Source: Euphorbia lathyris (lineage: Eukaryota > Streptophyta > Magnoliopsida > Malpighiales > Euphorbiaceae). From it: a stretch of DNA of 64,000 bases. Below are positions 22,823 to 34,136 of this stretch, in pieces (position 1 is the first letter of the stretch; the number at the start of each line of letters is the position of its first letter). The stretch lies in NCBI RefSeq assembly GCF_963576675.1, contig NC_088918.1, forward strand, positions 46,285,501 to 46,349,500, read 5' to 3'. A program made the position numbers and the translations under genes. Under the pieces are notes generated by a model that was not told the origin of the DNA, did not search any database, and saw nothing but the letters and a program-made list of their open reading frames with translations.

Positions 22823-23450
22823 TCAAGGAGCGAAGGGGAACGGAGGTGTGAATCCAACCTCCTTGAAATAGGCTGCCTGGTTCTGGTAGATTTTCTGAAT
22901 GGTTTCAGCCATTGTGCCAACAACAATAGCCAAGGAAGTCAAGCGCTCCATAGGGTCGTCAGTGTCCTGGTTGGGAGCTGAAGTTTCGCCCTGTCCCAAG
23001 GGTTGCAAATTTTTTGGGTATATGACTTGTGTGTGAGGGTAAATCACCTGCAGGGATAAAAGAAACAGAACCTCCTTCCTCGTTCCGGATTAGCTTCATG
23101 GCTTTTAACAAGGTTAAATCAAAAGGAAGCATACGACAAGCAATGTGCAAAGGACATTCATCAATATCAAGATTACATAAGTTAACTGCTAAGCATGTGA
23201 TGACATGTCCTAGGTGGAATTTAGCTACCCTTTTCACCATATCAGAGAATTTCAGTGCTAACCAATAGCCTAAATTAACTTGTTTTTCAGTCACCATACA
23301 CCACAAGAAGAACAATTCCTGTTTGGACACAACAGTGGGGTCTTCATTCCTAGCTGAATAGTTAATAGCCAAAAATCCGTGCATGAAATGCAAAGGCTCG
23401 CTCAAAGATCTCCTCAGTCTTCTCCACATCAAAAGTGTATTAGACAACAT
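22823..23450 (-). pseudogene. Athila-type ORF1/env-position protein, C-terminal part
   Basis: Minus-strand frame from 23450 to 22959, shifting to another frame down to 22823. Features: KQELFFLWCMVTEKQVNLGY, AKFHLGHVITCLAVNL, LTLLKAMKLIRNEEGG, then a Gln/Ala-rich tail. This fits the plant Athila ORF that lies downstream of pol and starts a region with uncertain function. It directly follows gag here, so pol is missing. Not intact. Confidence 0.6.
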
Positions 23451-23454
23451 TCTT

Positions 23455-24600
23455 CTTGGGATCTACCTCCTTGATCGGGAGAAAATGATCTGGGCACAGC
23501 TTTGCCCCATTGCTCAATAGTTCTGCCACAGCTACCTCCTGTTTATTGGTTTCCTGACAGTAAGATCCCATTGAGGTCTTTTTCTAGTAATTGTCCTCCT
23601 TCAGCCAGTCTTCATACTCTGACACCTTCAGGGCCAGCTCATAGAAATCTCTGAACTCCATCCCTTGGAACTTCTTTCAGAGCTCTATGTTTAACCCTCT
23701 CTGGGCCATTTTGACAAATTCATGTTCTGGGAGGAAGACTCTGCAGTGACTCCTAAGACGTTTGAACCGTGCGATGTAATTGTCAGCCATCTCTCCACTT
23801 TTCTGGGACATTCTAGAAAGTTCTGCCACGCACACCTCCTGCTATGCACGATAGAACTGAGTATGGAATTGTCTCTCCATGTCCTGCCATGTAAATATGG
23901 AATTCCACGGGAGAGAGGAGAACCAAGTGAAAGCTAGTCTTGTGAGAGAATTAGGAAACAATCTTAACTTGAAGTAATCAAAGTTAAAAGGTTAGCTAGT
24001 TCCCCACATTGGATGGTGAATCTAGCCACATGCTCCGGCGTAGATTGCCCTCCCTCTGCAGAAAAAAGAGTAAAGTCAGGAATTCGATATCCCTGAGGAT
24101 AAGGATTCTCTCTATCTATAGCCACTAGGTATGGCTTGTGGAACTCTGGCCTCCCTACTTGTCTGAGCCCAGGGCCATAAAGCTCTTGAACAATATCCCT
24201 TACTATCTCCATGTTCATAGCAGGATTTCCTGCTTGGTTCTGGTGGAAGCTAAATTGGGGACCATAAAAGGCTCCACATGGGCTACCTCCCCCTCTTCGA
24301 AGCCTGCCCCTTGAGTGCTGAGGCATATCATCTTGCCAGTGATAAAACTGGGGACCGGTTTGCACACTAGTATGTGCTTGGAAATGTGCGGTCGGTGTGA
24401 TGGGTTGAATAATTCTAACCCCACCAGGGTTTTCCACCCACTTGAAGTGCCTTTCTGGACTCCGTCTTCTCTTAGTGGTGGTATCTGGTACTTTTCTGGT
24501 GGACCTTCTAATAAGATCATGTCTTCTTTTCCTTTGGCCGTCGATGAGACTTTGTTTGCCTCCATCATGACCTTTCTAGCTCCAACTAGGGTTTCTGGCT
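23455..24600 (-). pseudogene. Ty3/gypsy gag pseudogene (Athila-like)
   Basis: Frames on the minus strand, 24568-24215 and 24437-23964, then further pieces down to 23455. Motifs: REFHKPYLVAIDRENPYPQG-like start (about 24160), DFTLFSAEGGQSTPEHVARF, WQDMERQFHTQFYR, ARFKRLRSHCRVFLPEHEFV and EDWLKEDN. This is the capsid-type gag domain of plant gypsy elements. Frameshifts lie near 24440 and 23985, and single stops further on. No protease or RT follows. Confidence 0.78.
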
Positions 24601-26152
24601 ACTTCTGAGAGAAACCCGCTACCATCATTTTGATCTCAGGTCTATTGATTTCTGCAAGTTGTTCAGAGCACCAGCCACAATCGGCGAAGACACTAGCTCC
24701 GGGATCTGTCCAGTATTTCTCCCTGGCTCTATTTGGCTGAACATGTCCTATATCCTGAAACTATAGGAATGTTGCTTCAGTTTCATAAGTAACCTCCATA
24801 GGACCTTCTCCCTGTCCTGTAACTCTATACACATCTGCATCCACAGATGCAACATTATTCTTATTCGCGTTCTTTCTAGGTGCCATCTCAGCAGGGTCCT
24901 ACTGAGAAAGAGAAAAAAACGAACACATAGCTGTTCAAGAGGCGAACAACTAAGAAAAACAAAAATGAACACATAGTTGTTCAAGAGGTGAACAACCAAG
25001 AAAAACAAAAATTAAAAAAAATGGTGCTTAAAGAGGGCAAACCAAACATGGTAAGCAAACAACAAGCAACAGTATCAAGCAGTAATTCATCCACCCCCAA
25101 CTTAAAAATTTGCATTGTCCCCAATGCAACTATAAAACAGGAAGCAACAAGAGAAACTACACATACCAACCAAACAACCCAAACCATCCAATTAGGCAAT
25201 TGATGGTAACAAAACAGCCAGTTGCAAAGAGAGGTACAAGTTTGCTTAGTCAAAACGGGTGGAGAGGATCCACCAACTCCATTTACAACAACTGCATCAT
25301 AGGGGTATCTTCATCAATTTGATTATTTGCTTTCACAAGGGGTTGTGCTTTAATTCCTCTAAAGTAGTAGGAACAGCTGTTCATATCTAATTGCACTTGT
25401 TTGTACATAGCTGCAGTCTGAGAAAAACAAAAGTGATAATAACATGGATGAACAGCATAGCACAAAGAAGTACAGAAAAAGAGAAATAAAAATGTGATGG
25501 AAAAATTATTATTTTTCTCTCAACACTTTTCCCAATTTCAAAGGATTGAGCCCCCAAAAATTTTAATTGATGGCTTTTTACTTTTTCTATGAAAGATTGT
25601 ACCCCTCACATAAATCAAGAACATTAATTCACCTTCCCCAAATTTTGACAAGATATCTCACCTACTCGATTTTGAAATCAAAGTAAAATTTAAAACTAAT
25701 CTCCAACCTTATATTAAATTATAATTTTGAGAAAATAGTTTTTAAACTTTACCTTAAGAAAAGAAAGAAAGAAAGGTGAAAAATATCTCAAAATATCCAA
25801 TGGCAACTATAAAAATTAAAAACACAATATATATACAGAAATAAAGCATTAAAATAAAGGATAGAATGCTTGGGGTTTCCAAGAATTTTTCTAGAATTGG
25901 TGTTTGCAGCGAACATCATAATCCTCCTTGATTGTTCGTAGTTACCGCATTGATTTTTCCTTCCATTCTTCGTCTATCAAGTTTGAGTGTTCTTCTCCTC
26001 CTCATATAGGTCCTGTCACGTGATCTAATAGAAAAAAAGAAGTAGCACAGCTCTGCGCATAAACTAAAACAGTTGTTCTAATCCAGCACACCATGAACAA
26101 ACCGGTTGAACAGCTATTTAAGCATATATTTCACAAAATTTTCACTTTCAAT
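24601..26152 (-). other. Leader-like noncoding region between PBS and gag
   Basis: No gene. It holds a tandem pair of about 46 bp (24921-25012) and, near 25080-25130, the sequence CCCCAACTTAAAAATTTGCA / TGTCCCCAATGCA that usually sits near the PPT end of Athila-like elements. Its presence here, upstream of gag, suggests that parts of more than one element are joined. Confidence 0.5.
24921..25012. repeat. Tandem duplication, 2 x about 46 bp
   Basis: Each unit contains GAACACATAG, TGTTCAAGAGG and AACAAC-AAGAAAAAC with few differences. Carries the GAAC/GTTC words that recur in this gypsy region. Confidence 0.85.
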
Positions 26153-26170
26153 CCTCGACAACGACGCCAA
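26153..26170 (-). other. Athila-type primer binding site
   Basis: On the minus strand TTGGCGTCGTTGTCGAGG. It closely resembles the TGGCGCCGTTGCCGGGG PBS of Athila-like gypsy elements, with a few substitutions. It lies 8 bases inside the LTR edge at 26179. Confidence 0.75.
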
Positions 26171-26178
26171 AAACTTGG

Positions 26179-27967
26179 TGTGTGTGATATGGATGCTAGC
26201 AAGTGTACTAGGTCGGATGTAGTGTTGGTAAGACCAAGTGTCATATTCCACAGGGATTGAGATGGAAATTATGTGAAAGATTACCTTGAACAACTGTTCG
26301 AATATGCAAAATATATTTGAGGTTGGTTTTGTGATATTTCTATACTAAAAACAGTAAATAAATACATAAATAAAAATAACAAGACTAGCATAAACTCAGA
26401 ACAGGTAACTGCTTGCACAACCGTTCCATTAACATAAGCATACATAAAGTTCCTGGTTCAGGTATCTTTCTCTTTTATCACTAAGGTTAGGTGTCCCATT
26501 TCCAAAGATTCTAAGCATACAGATTAACCAAGTGTCCTTGCGTTAACTGCATCCAAGCATTAAGACCTAGAAAGCATTCATAAATGAAACCCCGATATGT
26601 GGTCTATTTCGTGTCCGTCCTTAACAACCTATGCCAAAGAGTATTTTCACAACGCTAGAGCACCATCGTGTCATCTATTGTTGCTATTACAGAGATTTGA
26701 TCTTAATCTAAGCATTTAAGTAACTCTTTAATAACCATTCGTGGATAAATATGCGTCATTACTAAAATAGAGATACTTACAATCACCAACCCAAGCTGGC
26801 CAAGCTTGCTAAGATGGTTGTTCCCTCATTTTCATGAGGGAACAACCTCGAACACCATAAAAGAAAAGCTCCCTAAGGAGAGGCTCCCTAAATATAAGTG
26901 GTTGGAGGAAGAAGATGATAAGATCCTTACAAAGCAGAAATATGAATCTATTTATACTAAAAAAGTTAATCTAAGTTAAAAGGGTAAAACTGTCAAACGA
27001 CTGTTTGAATCAATAAAAGCAACTAATCCTAGCCATTAGATTACATAGATGTGTTGGGATGGTGACAGATGGTGGATTACAGCTGTATATCACTTTTTTT
27101 TATCTCTCTCACCTTTTATAGATCCGCGTGTACACCCGTTTACCCACTTTTTGACCCGAATCTGGACGGAAATAGGTTGTTCGATCCTTTCGCACAACTG
27201 TTCGCTTGAACTTGGCTATTCTGTCAGAATAGATATTTGTAGACGTTGGATCTGTGTATAAGTCCATTTACGCACTTTTTGACCCGAATCTGGATGGAAA
27301 CAGGCTGTTTGAACCTTCTGCACAACTGTTTGCTTGACTTTGGCTGTTTTGTCAAAATAGCTATTTGTAGCTTGGATTTGGCTACAAACTTGGTCTTTTA
27401 TGCTCTTTTCCATGAATGTTCTAACCCATAAATCTTGTGAAATATGCTCATATCAATAAGCCCTCGGTTTATAGTGTTCGAATCCTTTCCATGGTCTATT
27501 TTGGTCTCCCAGCGACTTCAGAGTCGAATCATATGGTTTGAAGTCGATTCGGATTAGAACTCCCGAGTTAGAGATGGAATAGGATCTTTCCCCGACGTTG
27601 TTGCTGGTCGAGCAGCCTGTGAGCTACTCACCAAGCAACATGTCAAATTCGTGTTTCACTTGGTTTAATTTGCATTCATTATTGACTGTTTGACTTGGGA
27701 GGGTTGACTGCTCGCTTGGTGAGTTCTCTCAGCGAGCAATGATGTTACTCGTGGAGCACAAGTGTTAGCTCATCGAGCAAGTCTTTGGTTAAGTCTTGTT
27801 TTGATCCGTTTTACCCTGTTTCATGCTCGATTGTTCTTGAAACAACTCCAAACAATCATCAGACAAATAATAGACAGAAGACATTATAAACCAAGGTGTA
27901 AATGTGATACAAACATACAAACGAGGCATATACTATACCTAAACCTCTATATAAAATGGTGCTAACA
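26179..27967 (-). repeat. Athila-like LTR shared by two internal regions
   Basis: On the minus strand it begins TGTTAGCACC, after a purine tract, and ends in ATATCACACACA before the PBS, about 1.79 kb. A PPT on its upstream side makes it the 3' LTR of the element to the right; a PBS on its downstream side makes it the 5' LTR of the region to the left. The U3 part contains CTCG/CGAG palindromes (27600-27780) that also occur in the right internal region. The GAACAGTTGTTC-like words are frequent. Confidence 0.7.
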
Positions 27968-27985
27968 ACCTCCCCACACTTTGAA
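27968..27985 (-). other. Athila-like polypurine tract
   Basis: Minus strand reads AAAGTGTGGGGAGGT directly before the LTR start TGTTAG. Confidence 0.7.
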
Positions 27986-29690
27986 ACTTGCTTAACCTCA
28001 AGTAAGTCTCTAGATCAAGACAAAATCAGATCTCGAACATTTAAATCATTGAAATTACACAACAAGACTGATTTCACTTGACATTCTACCATCCTTACTT
28101 GTCCAAAGCAAAATAATGATAAAGACTTAGGACATGCTTGAACTTGATCTAAAAGCTATGATTTTCTCAATAGTGTTAACACCATACAATAAATCCTTCT
28201 TTGAGAGTTTGAACTAATGTCTAGAACATCACAATGTGATCTCTTAAGTCTTTATTTTCTATTTTTCAGCCTTTTTCAATTCTTTTCACTCAGGGTTGGT
28301 GTTTTGTGATTTCATTACAAGCAATGTAGTATATAGAATTTTTTCGATGCTCAATTCCTTAGATCTCCACCACTTGCAAATCTAGCTTAGAACTTAATCA
28401 ATGAGGTCTTTTACATAGGGTTGTGGGTTTAGGTAAGGTATGGTGGGGGAAATAATGTGTGTTTAGTGAAAACATGTATATCCTTTGTGTACATTTTAAG
28501 GGTAGTGTGCGTTGTGTGATGAGTGATGAAATGATGATTGAAAATACGAGTCTTTTCCTTTCTCGGGTCAGAATTGCACTTGATATTTTTTTTTGTTTTT
28601 ATTGCTCGAGCCTTTTGTTATTTGTTTTGGTTTTTTATTTTTGTTTTTCTTAGCTTTTTGCCTTGAATTTTGACTTCAGGGTAACTTACTCGCCTAGCAA
28701 AGGTTAGCTCACCGAGCAAGTATAGACTTGGGCTCTTCTTGCTCGATTTTAAGTGATGACTCAGCGAGCAGAGGGATGTTAGCTCGTCGAGTAGTGACAG
28801 ATGACATCAATTTTGCTGCAATTTTGTATAGGCCACTTTTGGGTGGTTTTTGCATTTTTGCACACTACTTTTATTATATGTTCACATGACACAGTGATTT
28901 CACGAGTGTGAAAGGGATTTACGAAGGTTTAGGTTTGTATCAGGGCTAAATGAAAGAAGGGGATGTGCAATTGGTTTCAAAGGGGCTTTACTACCATTAA
29001 ATAGGTTTTTTTGCCGTCAAGAAATATGTCTAAGTAACTCAATAGGCTAGAACCTAATGCCTTAAATCATTTTAAGCGTAAACTAGATGATTATGGTTTC
29101 AATTAAGTGTGGAATGAGCCGAATGTTACTACAAAGGTTGTAAGAGTATCTGTAGAACATTTTGAGCATATCTCATTCTGTTTAAATGCTCTTGTGATTG
29201 GCTCAAATATCTCACTTAAAGTGGCTTTTTGTTCTGTGTCTTAGTTTTCTGCTAACAAAGTGATCAATGTTGACAGTGCATACAGTTATACTTCTCATAG
29301 CCTAAAAAGTTAATGTTCAAAGTTCCTAAGTGTTCGACCTTTGTTTGCTAAGCACTTGTTCGGATAAAAGACTGTCAATAAATGAAACTTCATCCTATTG
29401 ACTAATGCATGTGACTCAAAGCGTCGACCAAAGTCACTTCAATCTTTTGACAATTTCAAAGACAAAAACAAAGATTTGAAAGCATGGTAGCATGTTAAGC
29501 ACGACACGAAAACAAAAACAACTAATTATAAAGCATTAACTAACTTAGAAAACAGTAAAAAAACAAAAAACTAAACAAAAAGTGTAGAAATTTAAAGATA
29601 GAATCTATCTGTTGTATCCCCTACTCACTCATGCATTTACTCCAAAAATGTATGAAAGTAAAGTGAAAAATAGATGGATAGAGATACTCC
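27986..29690 (-). other. Athila-like 3' noncoding region
   Basis: AT-rich internal DNA between the ORF1-like pseudogene and the PPT. Contains CTCG/CGAG palindromic words near 28690-28800. No gene recognised. Confidence 0.55.
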
Positions 29691-30830
29691 CTCATCCACG
29701 CCAATCCCAGCCATTTTGACAGGTTGAGAATTCTATGAAGCACTCCATCCTCCGGCTCTGGTCGAGTGCCTCCACCTGCATCCCTTGCAAGTCGTGGTTA
29801 AGGCTTGCAAGTCTTTCGGTATCCTATTGGTGGAGGGATAAGGAATGAGTGATGCCCGCCTCAATTCAGGCATTCTGTTCCTCGATCCGTGCGTTGGACG
29901 CCTCCGACCTCTCACATCATGCTAAAATGGCATCCATATCAAATTTTGAGGTGGAGGTGGTTGTGCATTGTGGGTGGATGGGCCGGTTGAAGTGCCTGCT
30001 CCCGCAGTTTTAGCTGTTGTTCTGCTACATTTACTTCTGCAGGGTCTGCATATTCATTGTACAATATGCATTCCTTAGTGATGATGTGAGCTCTCTGGAA
30101 AAAAAAAATCAAAATCCATTATAATAGCTTCAGAATGGACTAAATTTCTAAGCATATCCTTACACTCAAAGTGTTCGGCAAATCGGGTCACAAAGTGACC
30201 AAATCCTAAACTGGTGCGGAGGTTGCCAGATAACTCATTCATAAGAAAAAAAACAATGCTAGGCACATTAACAAGTATACCCTATTGTGGACAATACAAC
30301 AGTAGTAGTTCAATATCTGCTATCTTATCACTGTAGCTTTTGCTAGTGATAGTGTAACAGATGAAATTGTGCATAAAGCAATGAGGTCTTTACTATATTT
30401 ATTTGTCATACCCTTAGACCCTATCACTACGCTCGATGAGATTGTATACCAGATAGATCCCTGATCTATCTCCTCTGTCCATTCTCCTAACCCACCAGTG
30501 GGAAGCCCAAATATCTTACAAAAATCAGTTTCTGTGATGGTCATGACTTCATTAAACGGACGTAATGAAAAAGAACTGACATGGATCTCAACAACATAAT
30601 TCAAAGTAGTAAAAAATTCATGAACCAAGACAGGGTATATTTCTATTTCAATGTTTAGCAAGTCAAACCAACCTATTTCTGAAGCCATCTCTTGAATTGA
30701 ATCATGCAATTCTATTCTTACAAGCAAGTCAATATCAAAATACCTAGGTGGGTTTATTGTCTTCGTGCTTAAGATCTTTAAATCTATTACCTTACTCCCG
30801 TGTAAGAAGTAGAAATAGGCAGTTGAACTC
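29690..30830 (-). pseudogene. Athila ORF1/env-position protein pseudogene
   Basis: The longest open piece is 30727-30320 on the minus strand (open a little further up, with no ATG). Motifs: YPVLVHEFFTTLNY, SFSLRPFNEVMTITETDFCK, IFGLPTGG; then, after stops, LRTSLGFGHFVTRFAEHFEC and a coiled-coil-like tail (ARIEEQNA..., 29930-29740). This matches the plant Athila protein encoded after pol, whose role is unknown and which has been likened to envelope by position only. Broken by stops near 30320 and 29900. Confidence 0.65.
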
Positions 30831-31769
30831 TACCGATAGTGCACAAGGATGTGTGGTCTGGAATGTATGCTGCACAAGCCGTTGTTGACGCCTCATGGGG
30901 TTTGTTGGTGGTGCTCTCTTCCTTCTTCCTCCTCTTTATGGTGCTGTTGGCTACTCATTGTCAGACATGGTGGTTTTATAGATTTTTCTAGGGTTTTGGA
31001 TAGAATGTAGGAACCTAGGCTTGAAATTGGAGATGGGTAATGACTGTTTGGGGGTTCTTATGGAGGAATTTAAGGTGGATTGTTGGTGTTGAGGTGAGGG
31101 AGCCGAAGTGGAAGAGTTGGGGAAGATGAAGTGGGAGAGTGGTTTAGGGATTTAGGGTTTAAAATGCACTATTTTACTTAAAGTTACAGGGCTGCTCGTC
31201 GAGTAGAGCGTGAGTTACTCAACGAGTAACCTACTGAAGTCGAACAAAAGATGACATGGCACACACAGGAATTGCACTAAGTTGAGGTGTTGTCATTTTT
31301 GGAATGAAATTTTCCATGAGAGGAGGATGTTACTCAGCGAGTTACAATCTATGATTTTGAGCCAGTTTCTCCAAAACCTCATGCCGATGTCAAGCAGCTT
31401 ATTGCTCGCCGAGCCAATAATGAGCTCGTCGAGTAAGTGGTGAGTTGCTCGGTGAGTAGGGTTGTTTTTGCACATTTTCCCTATTCTCTCAAAACCTCCT
31501 ACCGACATCGAGTAGCTTATTGCTCGCCGAGTAAGTGATGAGCTCGTCGAGCTGTATGTTACTGCTCGGCGAGCAAGGCAAATTCTGGGCAGTTTTCTAC
31601 TCCTTCAAATTTCTACGAAAAAAAAAACAATAGAATAATTAATGATAGTTTACATGAACATGTACAAAAGCTAAAATTAATAAAGTATGTTACATAATAA
31701 ATAAATTTGGGTTGCCTCCCAAAAGCGCTATGTTTAATGTTGTTATGAGCTTTGATGTGGCTAATGTAG
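30831..31769 (-). other. Athila-like spacer with repeats, between pol and ORF1-like gene
   Basis: Noncoding. About 31365-31580 contains two imperfect copies of a roughly 130-bp unit with TTATTGCTCGCCGAG and GAGCTCGTCGAG. Further palindromic words lie at 31195-31245 and 31325. Confidence 0.65.
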
Positions 31770-33290
31770 CTATGATGGAACTTTGAGGTTTAATTGTTCG
31801 ACATAGAGCTTCTCTAGTCCGTCCTCGTACTTCTTCAACCTCTGCCTATATACTGTGAAGCGTGAGCCTTTGTTGTCTTCGACTTCTATGGCTCCAGATG
31901 GGTAGATACGTGTGATAGAGAAGGGGGCGCTCCATCTACTTTTGAGTTTACAGGGAAACAGTCTTAGCAGTGAGTTGTACATCATAACTTTATCACCTAT
32001 GTTCTCTTTGTAGATCTAGGCATTCTCATAAGCTCCTAATATGAACTCCTCAAGTTGATCAAGCTGCAATAGTCGGTGAATACATGTGGCTTTTCCATCA
32101 AAATTAAGAAAACGAGCAGCCCACAAGGCTTTATGTTCTAACTCAACTGGTAAGTGACAATATTTCCCAAACACAAGGCGATAGTGAGACATACCAATAA
32201 GAGTTTTATATGCGGTCCTATAGGCCCAAAGTGCATCATCTAATCTTAATGACCAATCTTTTTTAGATGCACTTACCATCTTCTCTAAGAGGCTTTTTAA
32301 TTCCCTATTGGAAATTTTGACTTTTGTTTATGGATGGTAGGGCGTGCTACTTTATGAAAGAAACCATACTTCTGCAATAATACATCGAAATGTCAATTGC
32401 AAAAGTGGGATCCCCCATCACTAGTAATGGCTATTGGGCTGCCAAAGCGAGTGAATATATTCTTTTTCTAGAAATTCACCACTACCCGAGAGTCATTACT
32501 TGGGAGAAAGACTGCCTCCACCTATTTTTACACATAGTCCACTTCCATGAGTATATATTGATTATTATGGGACATTGGAAAAGGCCCCATAAAATCAATC
32601 CCCCATACATCAAATATCTCACAATTCAAAATGGAATTGAGAGGCATTTCATGATGCCTGGAAATATTTCCAGTTCATTGGCATTTATCACATGTGTAGG
32701 TAAATTGAAAGCCATCTTTAAAGAGCACGGGCCAATAGAAGCCACATTGCAATACCTTAGTGATCATTTTGTCTGGCCTATGGTGTCCTCCCGGTTCCCT
32801 TGAGTGACAAATGTGAAGTACAACTGTTGTCTCTTCTTATGGAATACATCTTCGAATGATGTTATCACCGTATATCTTGAAGAGGTATGGTTCTTCCTAT
32901 AAATGCTGATGAATTTCATTCACAAACTTGTGTTTTTGCTGATATGTTAAATTCGTTGGGAGAATACCACCTACAAGATAGTTAGCAAAGTCAGCAAACC
33001 AAGGTGTATTTATAGAATTAAGAGATAAGAGGTGCTCATCAGGGAATTGCTCAAGGGTTTCGTTTTCAAAAGGTGCCTCTCATACTGTTGGTTTGAGACG
33101 TGAAAGGTGATCAGCCACTTGATTTTCCACACCTTTCTTGTCGTGAATTTCTATGTCGAATTCTTGGAGAAGAAGAACCCACCCGAATAAGTGTGTGGCT
33201 TGGCATCCTATTTATTCAACAAGTACTTAAGAGCAGAATGGTCAGTGTATACTATTACTTCTAACAGAATTTCCTTCACCGGAATACTTC
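31770..33290 (-). pseudogene. Athila-type gypsy pol 3' part (RNase H, integrase)
   Basis: Read from 33290 leftwards. [23 protein letters not shown] RNase H/adjacent region (about 33250-33130); [15 protein letters not shown] and [11 protein letters not shown]; integrase with [30 protein letters not shown] (first Asp) and TSDGGSHF (second Asp); then the downstream integrase region 32279-32016 ([31 protein letters not shown]) and the C-terminal domain 31985-31770 (FPCKLKSRWSAPFSITRIYP). Several stops and frameshifts in 32280-33100. RT and gag are missing: the sequence changes near 33290 to an unrelated element. Confidence 0.85.
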
Positions 33291-34136
33291 CTTGTGATGC
33301 GTCGTTGGGTTCGACCAGGGACACTCCAATGCTTAAGTTAGTAATAATTCTAGAGAGAATAAACTGTAAGCACAAATTAGGGATTTAGAATGTGTACCTT
33401 GAATATCTTGGGATTGGGGTACTTATATACATTTCTGTAATCATCGAGGTCGTTAATGAACTGTCTTGCATTTAATGCCATTGAATGTCATTAAGCATAC
33501 ATTCTTTATGTCCGATTATTAATTCATTTATTTAGACTAATTAATGCCTCTTAATCACCATCGTTTTCTAGGGAAACGGTGATGTGGCGGTGCAGGCATA
33601 TCCGTCTTGGGTGGCGGATCTGTATCCCTGCGTCATATTGGATCCCTGTTGGCGTATCCATAAGATAGCGGATATGGTCCTTGGGTTATGGTTTTATACT
33701 ATTAGGCCCTTGTATCCATTGATTCTTTAGTTTTTGCCCAAGGGTAATTTTCGGATGTTATCAGAAGCCCCCTAAAGGGTAATTAGGTCCTTAAGGACCT
33801 TCTGGCTTCCTATCATTTGTAGAGCATTTATTACCTGATGCGGGCTTTTTCCCAGGCCATTGTAGGATCGCCACGTCAGTTGCAAGGCCTCATTTTGAGA
33901 GCTTTTTGGTGGCGTTTGGTTTATAAGGGTCTTTTCCACTTCTTCTTCTTCTTTATGCTCTCTTTCTTCTGCGAAAAAAGCTTTTCCTCTATTTTCTCGT
34001 TTCCTTCTGTGCTAGCTGCTTCTTCGTCATCTTTTCTAAGCAACTGCTATTTCATGTAAGTTTTATTTGGCCTTACTTTCCGTTCCTGCATCTTTTCAAC
34101 TTTTTAGTAAGTCTTTGTTTCTAGGTTTTTAGAATG
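33291..34136 (+). other. Leader or LTR-like sequence of a Tat-type gypsy element
   Basis: Contains GGGACACTCCAATGCTTAAG near 33320 and GAAGCCCCCTAAAGGG near 33765, words I associate with Tat-type elements carrying the Transposase_28 gag. No second LTR copy in the window to fix its borders. No coding sequence. Confidence 0.45.

Noticed and set aside
25080..25135. A further hidden LTR next to the PPT-like CCCCAACTTAAAAATTTGC word
   Set aside because: No TG...CA borders, TSD or second copy could be found; kept only as a note in the leader entry.
29733..29915. 60-codon Arg-rich minus-strand frame as a small protein
   Set aside because: It is a shifted frame of the coiled-coil tail of the Athila ORF1-like pseudogene.
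27600..31580. Short palindromes as a CRISPR-like array
   Set aside because: Irregular spacing, imperfect units, plant nuclear DNA and location in LTR and untranslated regions.
32390..32803. 137-codon plus-strand frame as a gene
   Set aside because: It is antisense to the Athila integrase remnant, which explains the sequence.
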